Shown: positions 31,116 through 42,797 of the stretch, piece after piece
Layout: each line of letters opens with the position of its first letter
Position numbering within the stretch: the first letter of the stretch is position 1
Assembly (NCBI GenBank): GCA_027627225.1
Contig: JAPFQT010000040.1
Span: forward strand, 1,402,501-1,466,500
Direction of reading: 5' to 3'
From: Congeria kusceri
Lineage: Eukaryota > Mollusca > Bivalvia > Myida > Dreissenidae
Length of the DNA: 64,000 nucleotides
Program-made: the position numbers and the translations under genes
Notes under the pieces: generated by a model
Told to the model about the DNA's origin: nothing
Databases searched by the model: none
What the model saw: the letters and a program-made list of their open reading frames with translations, nothing else

Positions 31116-32230
31116 CCAACTAGATCTAAACTTTCCAAAGAAATAGTTGCAAAAAGACAACTGTGTTCAGCTTTATATGGGTTTACTTGACAACAGAAAT
31201 GTATTTGCATTCTAAAAAAACAATGGAAAAGCAAGACAACAATTGCAACAGACAAATTCCTCAAATTTAAAACAAGATAATAGTTTTGTAATGAACAGAA
31301 CAAAAATGTATGAGAGAATAAATAATTTTCATACAAACTTATTTCAGATGAAGTTATGATAAATATTGCATATTTATCAGTAAGTGTGACATACTTCTTA
31401 AATATCTGAATGTTGTCAAAATGCTTCAGTTTTTGCAGTTAAGACATTTAATGCCATGTTTTAAAAATATGAAATTCTGTGAACAAGTCCTTTTAACAAA
31501 GGGAATGTTAAACTCATGGCACTCGCATTGATCCATTTTACTGGTTATAATATAAAATCATGAATATGAAGGCAGACAGACAAACATAAAACTATAAATC
31601 TTTGTTGCCAGCATGTCATATAATGTATCTTACTACATAGTATCGTATAATGAATAAATTACATATATTGGTATACAGAGGCATTTTGTAAAAAATTTAT
31701 CATAAAGCAAAAACATGTAGAAGCACACATACAAACTTGTAACAACATTTTATGAAAGCTACAATTACCAACAATTGTTTTATAAACAAATAAGGAAATT
31801 ATTATCAGTATCCCCAAAGAAATGTTTGAAAAAAACAACACAACAACACTTATTTAGTTTACATAATTTGATGTGAATCCCAATTAACTCTTGTCATTTC
31901 ATTTCACAAATGTAAATTATATTCTGTATATAAGTTCTGAACATACAAATCAAAGCCATCAAATGTTATAATAATGAAGAATTGTGAATATAATAAAATT
32001 GATACAAATTTAACGGTTTTATACAAAATCATGGCCACTGTACTCTAACTCTCAACATCCTCTAGTGTTACATGAATTTAATTTGACCTACGCTTCTTTT
32101 TAACATCCTTTATTTTTACATTAAGTTTCATTAATTTACATGTAATACTTGACGAGCAATGATCAACAATGAAATTGATTACACATAGCGACCACAGCAT
32201 GCCTAAAAATAATAAACATTTCAACAATTG
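31116..32230. other. AT-rich intergenic DNA
   Basis: No gene supported. It lies 3' of the minus-strand gene M and may include its 3' UTR. Confidence 0.4.
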
Positions 32231-32310
32231 TTTGAATACATAAGTTACAGACGTACGGACGGACAAGTGCAATGCTTAATGCCTCCCATTTTGTAGGGGG
32301 CAAAAAAAAC
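32231..32310 (+). repeat. Solo element tail (ACGGACGGACAAGTGC ... GGGGGCA)
   Basis: GTACGGACGGACAAGTGCAA and CCTCCCATTTTGTAGGGGGC repeat the 3' tail of the element at 30301-31115 without its core units. Likely a truncated copy in the 3' flank of gene M. Confidence 0.5.
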
Positions 32311-32450
32311 ACAATCACAGGAATATTTCTTAACTGAACATACAAACAACAGATATGTTTTTCAACCAAACATACAAATGTCCAGAACAGTTTACAACTG
32401 ACACATAACATGAATGTCAATCAACTGAGCTCTTTGGAATGTCAAAATTC

Positions 32451-32500
32451 TCAGAAATCCTTGACCCACTGTGTGGCCAGCTTGCCTCGACTGGAAGACG
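32451..32500 (-). CDS. Last coding exon of an unrecognised minus-strand gene (gene M)
   Basis: On the minus strand an acceptor (TTATAACGTGCAG) ends at 32501. Taking the single leftover base from exon 33546-33447, the frame reads ASSSRGKLATQWVKDF and stops at TGA (32453-32451). Both the phase fit and the plausible basic/hydrophobic C-terminus support it. A second frame is open as far as 32417 but does not fit the phase of the upstream exon. The protein family is not recognised. Confidence 0.5.
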
Positions 32501-33446
32501 CTGCACGTTATAATGAGCCCGTAAAACAGAAACACAGACACACTGAAGATGGAAGACCAACTACTCATGCGTGTGAACCAGGATAACAAATAAAACTTTT
32601 AATGGAAAGATTTATATCAAGAGTAAATATGGTAAACAAATCTACAAAGTCATGATTTATCATGAAACAATAGCTGAAACATGTTCTGTTTTTAGTTAAA
32701 ATTAACTTAGACTTTCGCTACAAAAAAATGACATTCAGTCATAACCATTGTCTGGATATAATCTGTTTGAAAAATATTCCACAAGATTTTATTTTGCTTT
32801 CCACTCTGATCACCTCCTGGTACAATAACTGATAGTTTTCTTATATTAGAACAGTACTTGATGGTGTAGAAATGCACAGATTCCAATAGATGTTTTAAAT
32901 AGACAAGATGCTGTGTTTGATAAACACAAATGCCTCTGCTTGGTGCAGGACAGCCATTTGAATTATTCTAAGTTTAAATTAGGTCAAGGTCAAAGTGAGG
33001 TTGGGTGATATGGGTTGATAAGGAATGGTCATCAGCAAGAACTGTGTAAGCATCCAAGTGTTGTAGTAAGTGGTGTGAAACAATAAAAATTAGTTAACAT
33101 CATATGGACAGAATTACTGATGGCCAGGACAATCACTAAATGCCTCCCATATCAAGATGCCGGGGGAGTAAAAGTTTGTGTACAACCAAGAGGTTTCAGT
33201 CCTTGATAGACAGGTTGCATACAGCTGGATCAGTAAGAGTTCTCGTGGGCCTGATCATTAATGAACTGGGAATGAGATATACAATGAATGAACATTGTGT
33301 TCAGTTAGCTTAAACTTAACCAGAAACCATTGTTTGTTTGCGGTTATTTGAACCATAACCAAAAGGACCCTATTCATCTCCAAGACTTCATATCAAATCA
33401 ATTAACAAGCTCACTAAATGGCAGAAAACAGCTAAACACTGCATAC

Positions 33447-33546
33447 CTCTGGCGTGGATTTCTCTGTCCAATGGGGGAATGTCTGAGATGGAGTTTGCCA
33501 AACGTCGATACTGCCCACGATCGTCACCAGCTGCTTTGGCACATAC
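33447..33546 (-). CDS. Penultimate coding exon of gene M
   Basis: On the minus strand CTGCCTCTCTAG|GTATGTGCC opens the exon and CCAGAG|GTATGC closes it. The 100-nt exon encodes 33 residues starting VCAKAAGDDRGQYRRLANSI and ending in DIPPLDREIHAR, plus one base. Joined to 32500-32451 it gives the gene's C-terminus. Charged, non-repetitive composition and consensus splice sites make this one of the best coding candidates in the window. I cannot name the family. Confidence 0.6.
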
Positions 33547-33759
33547 CTAGAGAGGCAGAATAACATAAAATAAAATTAAACAATCTTTAATAACACATCT
33601 GTATTTTGATACAATCTGAGGTAAATATTATTTGCTTCATTTCTGTCAGGATTGTTTTTTATTTCACGGGGCTTGCATTACTTAACCTATTGAAAAAACA
33701 CAAAACATATTCTTTATATATGATGTTCCATAATTTAAATTATAAACTGACATTGTTAC

Positions 33760-33885
33760 CTTCGGTGCCAACTTTCAGTCGGGTTTTAGCTGTTTGGTGG
33801 CCTTTGAGGGTTCATGTAGCAACAACTTCCAATTCAGTCTGAAAGCCTCCACCACCATCTTGTAAAGATGTCAGTACATTTGCAC
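33760..33885 (-). pseudogene. Degenerate exon of type X, copy 1 (gene M region)
   Basis: Minus strand: acceptor CTATTTCAG|GTGCAAATG and donor CCGAAG|GTAACA flank 126 nt. The frame begins ANVLTSLQDGGGGFQTELEV, then VAT and a TGA. Copies at 34218-34336 and about 35051-35150 share LTSLQDGG or ASLQDGG. The stop and an indel relative to copy 2 suggest decay or an unused exon duplicate. Confidence 0.5.
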
Positions 33886-34054
33886 CTGAAATAGGAGAGT
33901 TACTTTAACTTACAAGTTAAAGTAATTGTTAAAGGAACTTGTTCACTGATTTTCTTATTTTTAAAAAATGCACTTTATTATCTTAACTGCACAAAGTAAA
34001 GCATCTGGACTAAAAACAGAAAAATTAAATTAAGAAAAAAAAAAAAATTAAAAC

Positions 34055-34110
34055 ATTTGTCTTCTCCCGGACTCGAACCTGAGACCACCTGGATCAAAAC
34101 AGACTAAGTA
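34055..34110 (-). repeat. B-box-like remnant
   Basis: Minus strand GTCTCAGGTTCGAGTCCGGGAG contains a consensus tRNA B-box (GGTTCGAGTCC), but no A-box is found at the right distance. Possibly a truncated SINE head. Confidence 0.25.
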
Positions 34111-34217
34111 TGATTATGTTATACACATGCATGTACAAAACAGAATTGAAGCATTAAAAAATAACAATCATGTAAGAAATATCAATGTTGCTTCTTGAAA
34201 AAAACATACATTGTTAC

Positions 34218-34336
34218 CTTCAATGGAAACTCTCATTTGGTGCTGGTCTGTTTTGTGACCATGAGGGTAGCAACAACTTCCCATTCAGTCTAAAAGCCTC
34301 CACCACCATCTTGAAGTGATGTCAGAGCAACTCTAC
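34218..34336 (-). pseudogene. Degenerate exon of type X, copy 2
   Basis: Minus strand: acceptor CTATTTCAG|GTAGAG and donor TTGAAG|GTAACA. The reading RVALTSLQDGGGGF is followed by TAG where copy 1 has a CAG codon, then TEWEVVATLMVTKQTSTK and TGA. Two nonsense changes make function unlikely. Flanking GAGAGGCAGAATAAC (33550 and 34478) shows that the duplication includes intronic DNA. Confidence 0.5.
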
Positions 34337-35050
34337 CTGAAATAGTGGCATTATTGTTAAGCTTGCAAACCATTTTAATTGGATATTTGAAGAAGTATCT
34401 ATAATTGGATCTCAAACACGTACAAATACTCTTAATAATTATCACAAGCTACTTTAGGGTCAGCGTAACTTCAACATAGAGAGGCAGAATAACTTTAAAA
34501 TCTGACACAAATCTGTGGATGAATATTGTTCCTTGATTTTTGTGTTTTACCTCCATTAGATGACAGTCAGGAGGGGGTGATTTCATGGTGCAGGTATTAC
34601 TGAATCCATTTTTACAAGACGTTTCAAGTCCCTTTACATTAGTATAATGTGAACTTGTTATAAAGGCAATCAGTTGAAACATAATATACACATTTTCCAT
34701 TTGTATACCTCTTAAATAATTCAACACATGTATTTTAATAAAATTTACCTAATTAGAAAGCAAAAGAAAATAACGAGAGAATATAGGACAGAGACTAGTT
34801 TGTAATGTAAAATGTCACCCTACAAAAACTATTGGAAACTAAATCCACTGTTCTATAAGCATGTCAATAGAATACATGCATGATTTTAATTATATTTCAA
34901 TGGCCTATACTAATTTGTATTGAATACTGGTATCAAATAAGTAAACTGTATTGAGGAGCAAAATGATGAAGTATAACAAACCATATAACCAGAAGAAATT
35001 CATAGCTCGCAATGAAAAACACTAACCATGTCCCTTTCGAGACAAACTGT

Positions 35051-35150
35051 CATTGTTAACATGGGGCAGATGTCCCTGGTGACCATTCTGATAGCAACAT
35101 CTCTGTGTTCCCTCCATCTTGTAGTGATGCTAGGGAATTAGCAACTGTCT
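35051..35150 (-). pseudogene. Degenerate exon of type X, copy 3
   Basis: Minus strand frame includes ANSLASLQDGGNTEMLLSEW and ends at TAA; GTTAACAATG replaces the donor GTAACAATG of the other copies. More diverged than copies 1 and 2. Confidence 0.4.
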
Positions 35151-37430
35151 GTGTAATATGAGGGGTGCATTATTATTTCAGTAAAAGCAAAAATGTTATC
35201 TACACAAATTAACAATTTTTTTTTCAAAGAATCCAATAAAACCCCAGTATATTGTACATAAAGAAGGGGAATAACACATCTGACACAGAAATATATTGGA
35301 AATACAGTGTCGATCAAATGAAATGGATACAATTATATAGTGTATGTATCACTTTTCATCGTTGTTTTTTTTAACCAGTGTATCACTTCACAGGGGGGCA
35401 TAATAATCATCAAATTAAATGGATACAATTATATAGTGTATGTAGCGCTATTTGTCTTTTTTTTTGTAAACAGATGTGACACTTACATAGCATTAAAAAT
35501 ACATGGTTATTTTTGTAAGCCTTACAGACCTGAAGGTCGTAGGTTCAAGCTCAGGTGAAGGCAAATCATTTTACTTTGTTTTCTTTACCGGTATATAATT
35601 AAGAAATAATTTTTTATTTTGAGTTGTTAATTTGTAAATAAACAAAGATTTTGAGCTCTGATGCGTAGGAATTAAAACACTAGTGTGTTAGCCCGAGTTG
35701 TATAATATATGTGCATCAGAACAAAAAATCGTTGTTTATTTACAGATAAACAAATGTAAATAAACAACGATAAAGCAAAAATTGTTTGATTCTAACATGA
35801 TCTAACTACATATTCTTCAATTACAATGTGAACTATATTTTACAATTTTGGAAGTACTTTTTCGAGTTGTTTATTGGCAGTTTAACAAAATTATTTTTTC
35901 TTCTATGTCTGTAAAAAACTCTGCACATGTCATGTTGCAATATCTGTTTTTGTTAAGTCCAGATGTGTTTTTTTAGTTAATTCATGAAGTGACATTTTTT
36001 TAATAATACGAAAATCTGTGAATAAGTTCCTTCACAGACGTAATAATTGGATTTTTCGGCATCTCTACGCTTTATGTATTTTTAAAATGGAACTACCACT
36101 ACTGGTTAGTGAAAATTCCCTGGTACATGTACTTAAAGCAGCTGTCCAGAAATCTGTTAATAAAAATATAACATTTCAGAAATTGTTTCTAATGGACATC
36201 TCACCGATAAAAATACAAAAAACTGTATTGAAGTCGGTAAAATAATAATGTTTAGGTAACTTTTTATCTTACAATTATCTGAATGCAATAGCTGGTGATT
36301 CCTCTGAAAGAAATCAGCATGTACATTAATGTATATTTGTTCGTACCAAGCGTTTTTGAACATTGACATTATAAAATGCCTTTCGTAAATAAGAAACAGT
36401 TTTCAGTCAAATAAGCGTCATTAACGGTCATTAGAAGTAATGCCAATTTAAGACGTATTGAATTATTTTCTATAAACTGCGGCTTTAAAGATTCTTTAAA
36501 ATGAATTAGAACATGAAAGGGAACGAATAAATGCCGAATGAACACATTTGGGCCGCCCTTTGGTTCAGCGTAACCCTACCCAGAACTTTAGAGGTTGGTA
36601 GCAAGGTAGGGTTTTTGTTTTTTCTTTCAATGTTATGAATTAAATATATAGTTCACGCTATGTGACCCATGTACCTTTGTAATTTGAATACTGATTTTTT
36701 ATTGATTTATAAATGTGTCAAATTTGAAAAACTCTTATATAGATTTCTCTTATCTTTTTATTGAAACAAGTTTAAATAAGAACATTTCAACATATTCAAG
36801 GCCATATAACACTTGCAATTTAATTCAAATACATCCGAAATATATATATCCTTTAAGACGAATTAATGAGAAAATCTGTGGTTGTAAACAACTTTCGTTA
36901 ATAGTATAATTCTAAATAACTCCGATAAAGGCGATTCATACATGAACATTTATCACTTAAGAATTTACACACCTTAACTAAGGTAATTAACATGCGACGC
37001 TCACTCAAAAATCGCTAAGAAAACACCGCAATCAGTGTTAATCTCCAAAAAGAAGAGCATCAAATGGTTTAAATTACACTATATTAAACGAAAAGCACTT
37101 GAAATGAGCAGAGGGGCAGAAGGGACACACCCATAAATAAAAAAAGTACTTTATCTATTTTCGCTTATTGTAATTTTTTTGGGAGAAGCAGCCATTTTCA
37201 TGAGTAAGTAGGGTTACACCAAACAAACAATTTTATATTTTGCAAAAGTACTACAACTGAAGAAATTTATAACCACACAGACTCAGGTCAATATCCAACA
37301 ACCACCCTTTACAGAATACAAATATTGTTACATAAATACAAGACATCTCTGTCACATAATGAAGTCCTGACTTTTTTAAATGTCGAAATACAGTGTCAAT
37401 CAAATCTCACCAATCTGTAAATTACCTTTG
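35151..37430. other. AT-rich intron-like DNA
   Basis: No exon was supported. TATATAGTGTATGTA occurs twice (35334, 35431) in a short tandem duplication of about 97 bp. GTAGGTTCAAGCTCAGG near 35539 is B-box-like but isolated. Confidence 0.4.
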
Positions 37431-37435
37431 CACTG

Positions 37436-37599
37436 CTACTTTTAAACCCTTCAAAGTGTTTGTGATCTCAGTGGTTTGATAGATTGCTGGCCTGTGACTC
37501 ATCAAACACCCAGTTCTCAGAAACCTTGTGACTGCGGACCTTCACAAGCAGATTCTCACTGATGTTGACACTCTGGTCGGAGATGTCCATGTTTCCACC
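37436..37599 (-). pseudogene. Exon of type Y, copy 1 (gene M region)
   Basis: Minus strand: acceptor TTGTTGTCAG and donor GCAAAG|GTAATT bound 164 nt. The frame reads GGNMDISDQSVNISENLLVK, then VRSHKVSENWVFDESQASNL and SNH before one TGA and a further open stretch. The long protein-like run suggests a once-functional exon, or a real one whose donor lies before the stop. A second, more broken copy is at 38352-38460. Confidence 0.45.
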
Positions 37600-37635
37600 C
37601 TGACAACAAAAGGGATATAAGAAATGTTGTTTCAA

Positions 37636-38280
37636 CTAGAACTGCCACTGTCATACTGCAAATACCCAAGCTTGCGGCTTTGTCACAAGGAAAGCGATAC
37701 AGATGTAGTTTTGAGGTGTTAAAATGTTTTAGTTTAACTGACTAAAGAAATTGAGAAAGGGGAATAACTTAGAGATTAATGCAGCTAGAGTTACCATTCT
37801 TGTTCACTGCTCTCTACCTAACAAACATATATCTATGTATAAAGTCTGAGTACAATCTGAGTACAATCCCTTCAGTAGTTTTTGAGAAAATGGCCGGACA
37901 AGGAAAAATTACAAAGCGGGAATAACTCTGCAAATAATGCAGGTAGAGTTGTTATTCTTGTGCACTGAACTCCCCCTGACAAACATCTATCCATGTATGA
38001 AGTTTGAGGTCCATCCCTTCAATAGTTTTTGAGAAAATGGCCGGTTAAGGAAAATTGACAAAAGGGAATAACTCCATAAATAATGCAGCTAGTTATAAAT
38101 GGTGTGCACTGCAATCCGTCTAACAACCATGTATCCATGCATGAAGTATGAAGTTAATATCTAAAAGGGTTTGAAAGCTACGCTCCAGACAAATAAAACC
38201 CCACATCCAGACAGACGGACAGACAAGCTGATTCCAGTATACTCTCATTACAACTTTGTTGTGCGGGGGTATAACCTGTA
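37636..38280 (+). mobile_element. Core-repeat element with about 150-bp units
   Basis: GGGAATAACT marks units at 37761, 37918 and 38064 (157 and 146 bp apart). Each holds AATGCAGCTAG-like, GTTTTTGAGAAAATGGCCGG-like and ACAAACATNTATC phrases. The tail has CAGACAGACGGACAGACAAG (38209) and GTGCGGGGGTATAAC. Same general class as 30301-31115. Confidence 0.6.
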
Positions 38281-38351
38281 TGGTTCGGTTTCCGGTTCAT
38301 GCCATTACTGTACAGTGCAGAGGGGAGGGGAGGCTAAAGCATATTTATTAC

Positions 38352-38460
38352 CTCTAACTTGTCAAACACCGAGATCTCAAAAGCCTTATGACTGTCGATC
38401 CTCACCATGCAGATTCTCACTGATGTTGACACACTGGTTGGAGATGTCCGTGTTTGTAAC
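38352..38460 (-). pseudogene. Degenerate exon of type Y, copy 2
   Basis: Minus strand: acceptor TTGTCAG and donor TAGAG|GTAATA. The frame VTNTDISNQCVNISENL matches copy 1; a net indel then shifts the homologous SHK-like part (RIDSHKAFEISVFDKLE) into another frame. The element at 37636-38280 lies between the two copies. Confidence 0.45.
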
Positions 38461-38504
38461 CTGACAATAACAATTCCACTATGAAAGGAATGTTAATTTA
38501 AACC

Positions 38505-38685
38505 TATTTATTTTAGCTCGATTGCATCCAAAGCCTTAGGCTTATAGAGACATTCGAGTCCATTTCCTGGGAAGAACCAGTACTTTGTGTCTTTAGAAAG
38601 ATCTTGATTATGTTTCCTGAGTGGGGATCAAACATGGTACCTCCAAGTGGCAAGGCAAACACCATATCAACTACACCCACGTTAC
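38505..38685 (-). mobile_element. tRNA-headed SINE, family 2, copy 2
   Basis: Minus strand: GTGTAGTTGATATGGTGTTTG (A-box side), CCACTTGGAGGTACC, TTTGATCCCCACTCAGG (B-box side), CCCAGGAAATGGACTCGAAT and a terminal CGAGCTAAAATAAA at 38508. The order matches 10021-10178. Confidence 0.7.
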
Positions 38686-39214
38686 CTGATGTTGACAGGA
38701 ATGTTGTTATGTGCTAATACAAATTCATGCATCTGAGTCAGAAAATAACAAGGAATAAAATTTATAAGGCTCACAGTTCTTAAACTTATCACAGAACATG
38801 TAGACGATGACTTTATGAAAATATTTGTTTAATATGGTTGTAAATGGCTAAAAACAAACATAACATTCATTGTATGATGAATTATGTTTTGAAATTTTTA
38901 ACTTTTCTCAAAGTCAGGGCAAAGTTAAGAAAAAAATCATTAAATCAGGTAAATTAGCTACATGTTTGTTAATATGCAAGAATACCACTGAATCTGCTTC
39001 TACAACCATACACAGTGAGTCTGACAATGGAAGACCAACAGTGCAAGGAAGATAACCCAAATGTCTAAGAGATGCCCAATGTCCTGTCATAGAAATAACA
39101 AGAACAGCTACAGCACAGGGAGTATTAAGAAATCTTTCACTCTACTGATACCAAAAACAGCTACACCAACAGTAAGACAAAACTATAATAAGTTCATTTT
39201 AATATATAGAATAA
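38686..39214. other. AT-rich DNA, nothing recognised
   Basis: Frames of 60-70 codons are present but unsupported. Confidence 0.4.
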
Positions 39215-39480
39215 GTGCTATAAGTATGAATAAAATCCCTCAAGCCATTACAGAGAAACTAGTTACCGAAAAACTTTAACCTATCCAAATAGCTCACATG
39301 TAAAATGTATAAGTGCAAAAAGCCCATACGTTTGACAAATTCCAAACTTGAGTTACCAAACATGGCCTACGGGTTCTTTTTAACACAGGGAAAACATGTT
39401 TTAAGTTTGAATGAAATCCCTCAAGCCCTGCCTGAGAAACTAGCTTACCCACAAACTTTAACCTAGCCCAGAATGCTGAC
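39215..39480 (+). repeat. Tandem interspersed-repeat units of about 190 bp
   Basis: AAAATCCCTCAAGCCATTAC (39232) and GAAATCCCTCAAGCCCTGCC (39414), each followed by GAGAAACTAG and AACTTTAACCTA, are about 182 bp apart. CAGAATGCTGACGAGAGCAG closes the second unit. Core-repeat element fragment. Confidence 0.5.
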
Positions 39481-39726
39481 GAGAGCAGAAAAGCTTTTTT
39501 TTTTTCTTCGAAAAGTCGATCTTAAAAACAAACTGCCACCAGCCTTCACAATCACTGATGGCAGGATACAAACTACTGTAATCTTACCACCATATTCAAA
39601 AGCCTCGGAGAATCATCAACTAACAGCAGTATTGTGCAGCGAGAGCCTGAAAGTTTTCGTTCAATAGGCACACTGTGAATTTCTCAAATCCAAGCATGAA
39701 TTGTACCTCTAAGGCTCTGAGCTGTA

Positions 39727-41775
39727 ATGAAACTGGCTGACATGGTGATACACTACACCAAACTAGCTGACATGGTGATACACTACACCAAACTAGCTGA
39801 CACCGTGATACACTACACCAAACTAGCTGACATGGTGATACACTACAACAAACTAGCTGACACGGTGATACACTACACCAAACTAGCTGACATGGTGATA
39901 CACTACACCAAACTGGCTGACATGGTGATACACTAAACCAAAGTGGCTGACATGGTGATACACTACATCAAACTAGCTGACATGGTGATAAACTACACCA
40001 AACTAGCTGACATGGTGATAAACTACACCAAACTAGCTGACATGGTGATACACTACACCAAACTGGCTGACCCGGTGAAACACTACATCAAACTAGCTGA
40101 CATGGTGATAAACTACACCAAACTGGCTGACACAGTGATACACTACACCAAACTGGCTGACACAGTGATACACTACACCAAACAAGCTGACACAGTGATA
40201 CACTACACCAAACTAGCTGACACAGTGATAAACTACATCAAACTAGCTGACACAGTGATACTCTACACCAAACTAGCTGACACAGTGATACACTACACCA
40301 AACTAGCTGACACAGTGATACACTACATCAAACTAGCTGACACAGTGATACACTACACCACACTGGCTGACACAGTAATACACTACACCAAACTAGCTGA
40401 TACAGTGATACACTACACCAAATTAGCTGACACAGTTATAAACTACACCAAACTAGCTGACACAGCGATACACTACACCAAACTAGCTGACACAGTGATA
40501 CACTACACCAAACTAGCTGACACAGTGACACACTACACCAAACTAGCTGACACGGTGATACACTACATCAAACTAGCTGACATGGTGATACACTACACCA
40601 AACTAGCTGACACGGTGATACACTACATCAAACTAGCTGACACAGTGATACACTACATCAAACTAGCTGACATGGTGATACACTACACCAAACTAGCTGA
40701 CATGGTGATACACTACACCAAACTAGCTGACATGGTGATACACTACACCAAACTAGCTGACACGGTGATACACTACACCAAACTAGCTGACATGGTGATA
40801 AACTACACCAAACTAGCTGACACCGTGATACACTACACCAAACTAGCTGACATGGTGATACACTACACCAAACTGGCTGACATGGTGATACACTACACCA
40901 AACAAGCTGACACGGTGATACACTTCATCAAACTAGCTGACATGGTGATACACTACACCAAACTAGCTGACACGTGATACACTACATCAAACTAGCTGAC
41001 ATGGTGATACACTATATCAAACTGGCTGACCCGGTAATAAACTACATCAAACTAGCTGACATGGTGATGCGCTACATCAAACTAGCTGACATGGTGATAC
41101 ACTACATCAAACTAGCTGACATGGTGTTACACTACATCAAACTAGCTGACACGGTGATACACTACATCAAACTAGCTGACACGGTGATACACTACATCAA
41201 ACTAGCTGACACGGTGATACAATACATCAAACTAGCAGACATGGTGATACACTACATCAAACTAGCTGACATGGTGATACACTACATCAAACTAGCTAAC
41301 ATGGTGATACACTACATCAAACTAGCTGACATGGTGATACACTACATCAAACTAGCTGACATGGTGATACACTACATCAACCTAGCTGACATGGTGATAC
41401 ACTACATCAAACTAGCTAACATGGTGATACACTTCATCAAACTGGCAGATATGGTTATACACTACATCAAAGTAGCTGACACGGTGATACACTTCATCAA
41501 ACTAGCAGACACGGTGATACACTACATCAGACTAGCTGACACGGTGATACACTTCATCAAACTAGCTGACATGGTGATACACTACATCAAACTAGCTGAC
41601 ATGGTGATACACTACATCAAACTAGCTGACATGGTGATACACTACATCAAACTAGCTGACATGGTGATACAATACATCAAACTAGCTGACATGGTGATAC
41701 ACTACATCAAACTAGCTGACATGGTGATACAATACATCAAACTAGCTGACATGGTGATATAATACATCAAACTAG
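39727..41775 (+). repeat. 30-bp tandem array, about 68 units
   Basis: The unit is AAACTAGCTGACATGGTGAT plus ACACTACACC. Because 30 is divisible by three and the unit lacks plus-strand stops, frames of 69, 344 and 262 codons read a ten-residue repeat (TKLADMVIHY or IKLADTVIHY). One TAA at about 39936 and a one-base deletion near 40972 interrupt them. The left 41 or so units mostly carry CACC, the right 26 or so almost all carry CATC at the unit end. The second variable site is ATGG, ACGG or ACAG, as expected from CpG decay. It lies between exon candidates of gene M, probably in an intron. The minus strand has stops in each unit. Confidence 0.95.
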
Positions 41776-41849
41776 ATGCCTGTTGGAAAGATGTTGAGCC
41801 TGGTGTCAAGAAAGCAACTTGTATTGTAATTATTTTAAAATCTCATTTT

Positions 41850-42052
41850 CTAACTAGCAGATCTCCTTTGACTTCTAAGTGTGTGCTTGACCTTTGAGCT
41901 AGGGACACAGGTCTTGCGTGCAACATGCCGTCTCCACATGGTGAACAGTTGTGGAAAGTTATTGTAAAATAGCCTGACGAATGAGGAAGTTACAGGCTGG
42001 GCAAGATCGGACGGACGGACAAACGCACGCATGCACTGCCATTGTGACACTT
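41850..42052 (-). repeat. Interspersed repeat of a widespread invertebrate type
   Basis: Minus strand: CACAATGGCAGTGCATGCGT, GTCCGTCCGTCCGATCTTGC, CCATGTGGAGACGGCATGTT, CAAGACCTGTGTCCCTAG and CAAAGGTCAAGCACACACTT. I have a general memory of this phrase order as a dispersed repeat in mollusc genomes, but no family name. The 66-codon frame is not accepted. Confidence 0.45.
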
Positions 42053-42461
42053 AGTCGAGCTGACCGCAGACGGGCTCAACAAAAAGTATTTACCAGTATG
42101 TTGCAGAATAAAAGGACATAACGGAAGTATAACACATTACACACATTTAAGTTGATATTTGTGCTCGTTTTTTTATACAAAAGCTGGATAAGAGAATGAC
42201 AGACACTACTGACCACAACAGCTCACCTTGATCAATGATAGCTAAAATCTCAATATCATCAAATTTCTTAAACAAGGTCAATAAACAGATAGCAGTCTGG
42301 CACGATACTTAGATAGAAAGTTATGGACGATTCGCATTATCCTGATTGGAACCAGATTCCTTATGAGCAATAGTCTTAACAGAGGTATTTAGTGTTAAAT
42401 AATGCCAATATTTTTGAGTTATGCTCTTCACTGCTTAGTTTTTAAAGATATTTAAATGTAC
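42053..42461. other. Intron-like spacer
   Basis: Nothing recognised. Confidence 0.4.
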
Positions 42462-42528
42462 CTCACAATGCTGAACCTTCAGTCCAGACTCCGACAGCAT
42501 TGCAGTGGCAGGCCGGGAGGGATGCTTG
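42462..42528 (-). CDS. Candidate internal exon of gene M
   Basis: Minus strand: acceptor AAACCAATGCAG and donor TGTGAG|GTACAT bound 67 nt. One frame is open, starting with one leftover base: KHPSRPATAMLSESGLKVQH plus CE. Whether it belongs to the same transcript as 33546-32451 is inference from strand and position. No family recognised. Confidence 0.35.
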
Positions 42529-42762
42529 CTGCATTGGTTTGCTGGTAAAGACATTCAAAGAATTAATGCAAGAAAAACCAAAGAATCACATAACGTTATT
42601 TGCTTGCAGTAATTGATACATTTATCTGTTGTGTTTCCCAAACTATCCTGCCAGTTTGACAATAAGCCTCACATAGGGTCAGAGAACCTGTAATACAAGG
42701 GGAAACATTGTGTTCACAACAAGGGTTTCAATAACTTACTTCAAACAAATGAGGAACATTTT

Positions 42763-42797
<35 letters not shown>

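Noticed and set aside
32392..32589. 65-codon minus-strand frame ending HVMCQL as the gene M terminus
   Set aside because: It does not fit the phase of the well-supported exon 33546-33447; the frame ending QWVKDF does.
39943..41762. Long frames of 344 and 262 codons over the 30-bp array as a real repetitive protein
   Set aside because: A stop-free unit of 30 bp keeps a frame open without selection; there is one stop, one frameshift, free Thr/Met changes and no start, signal or splice context.
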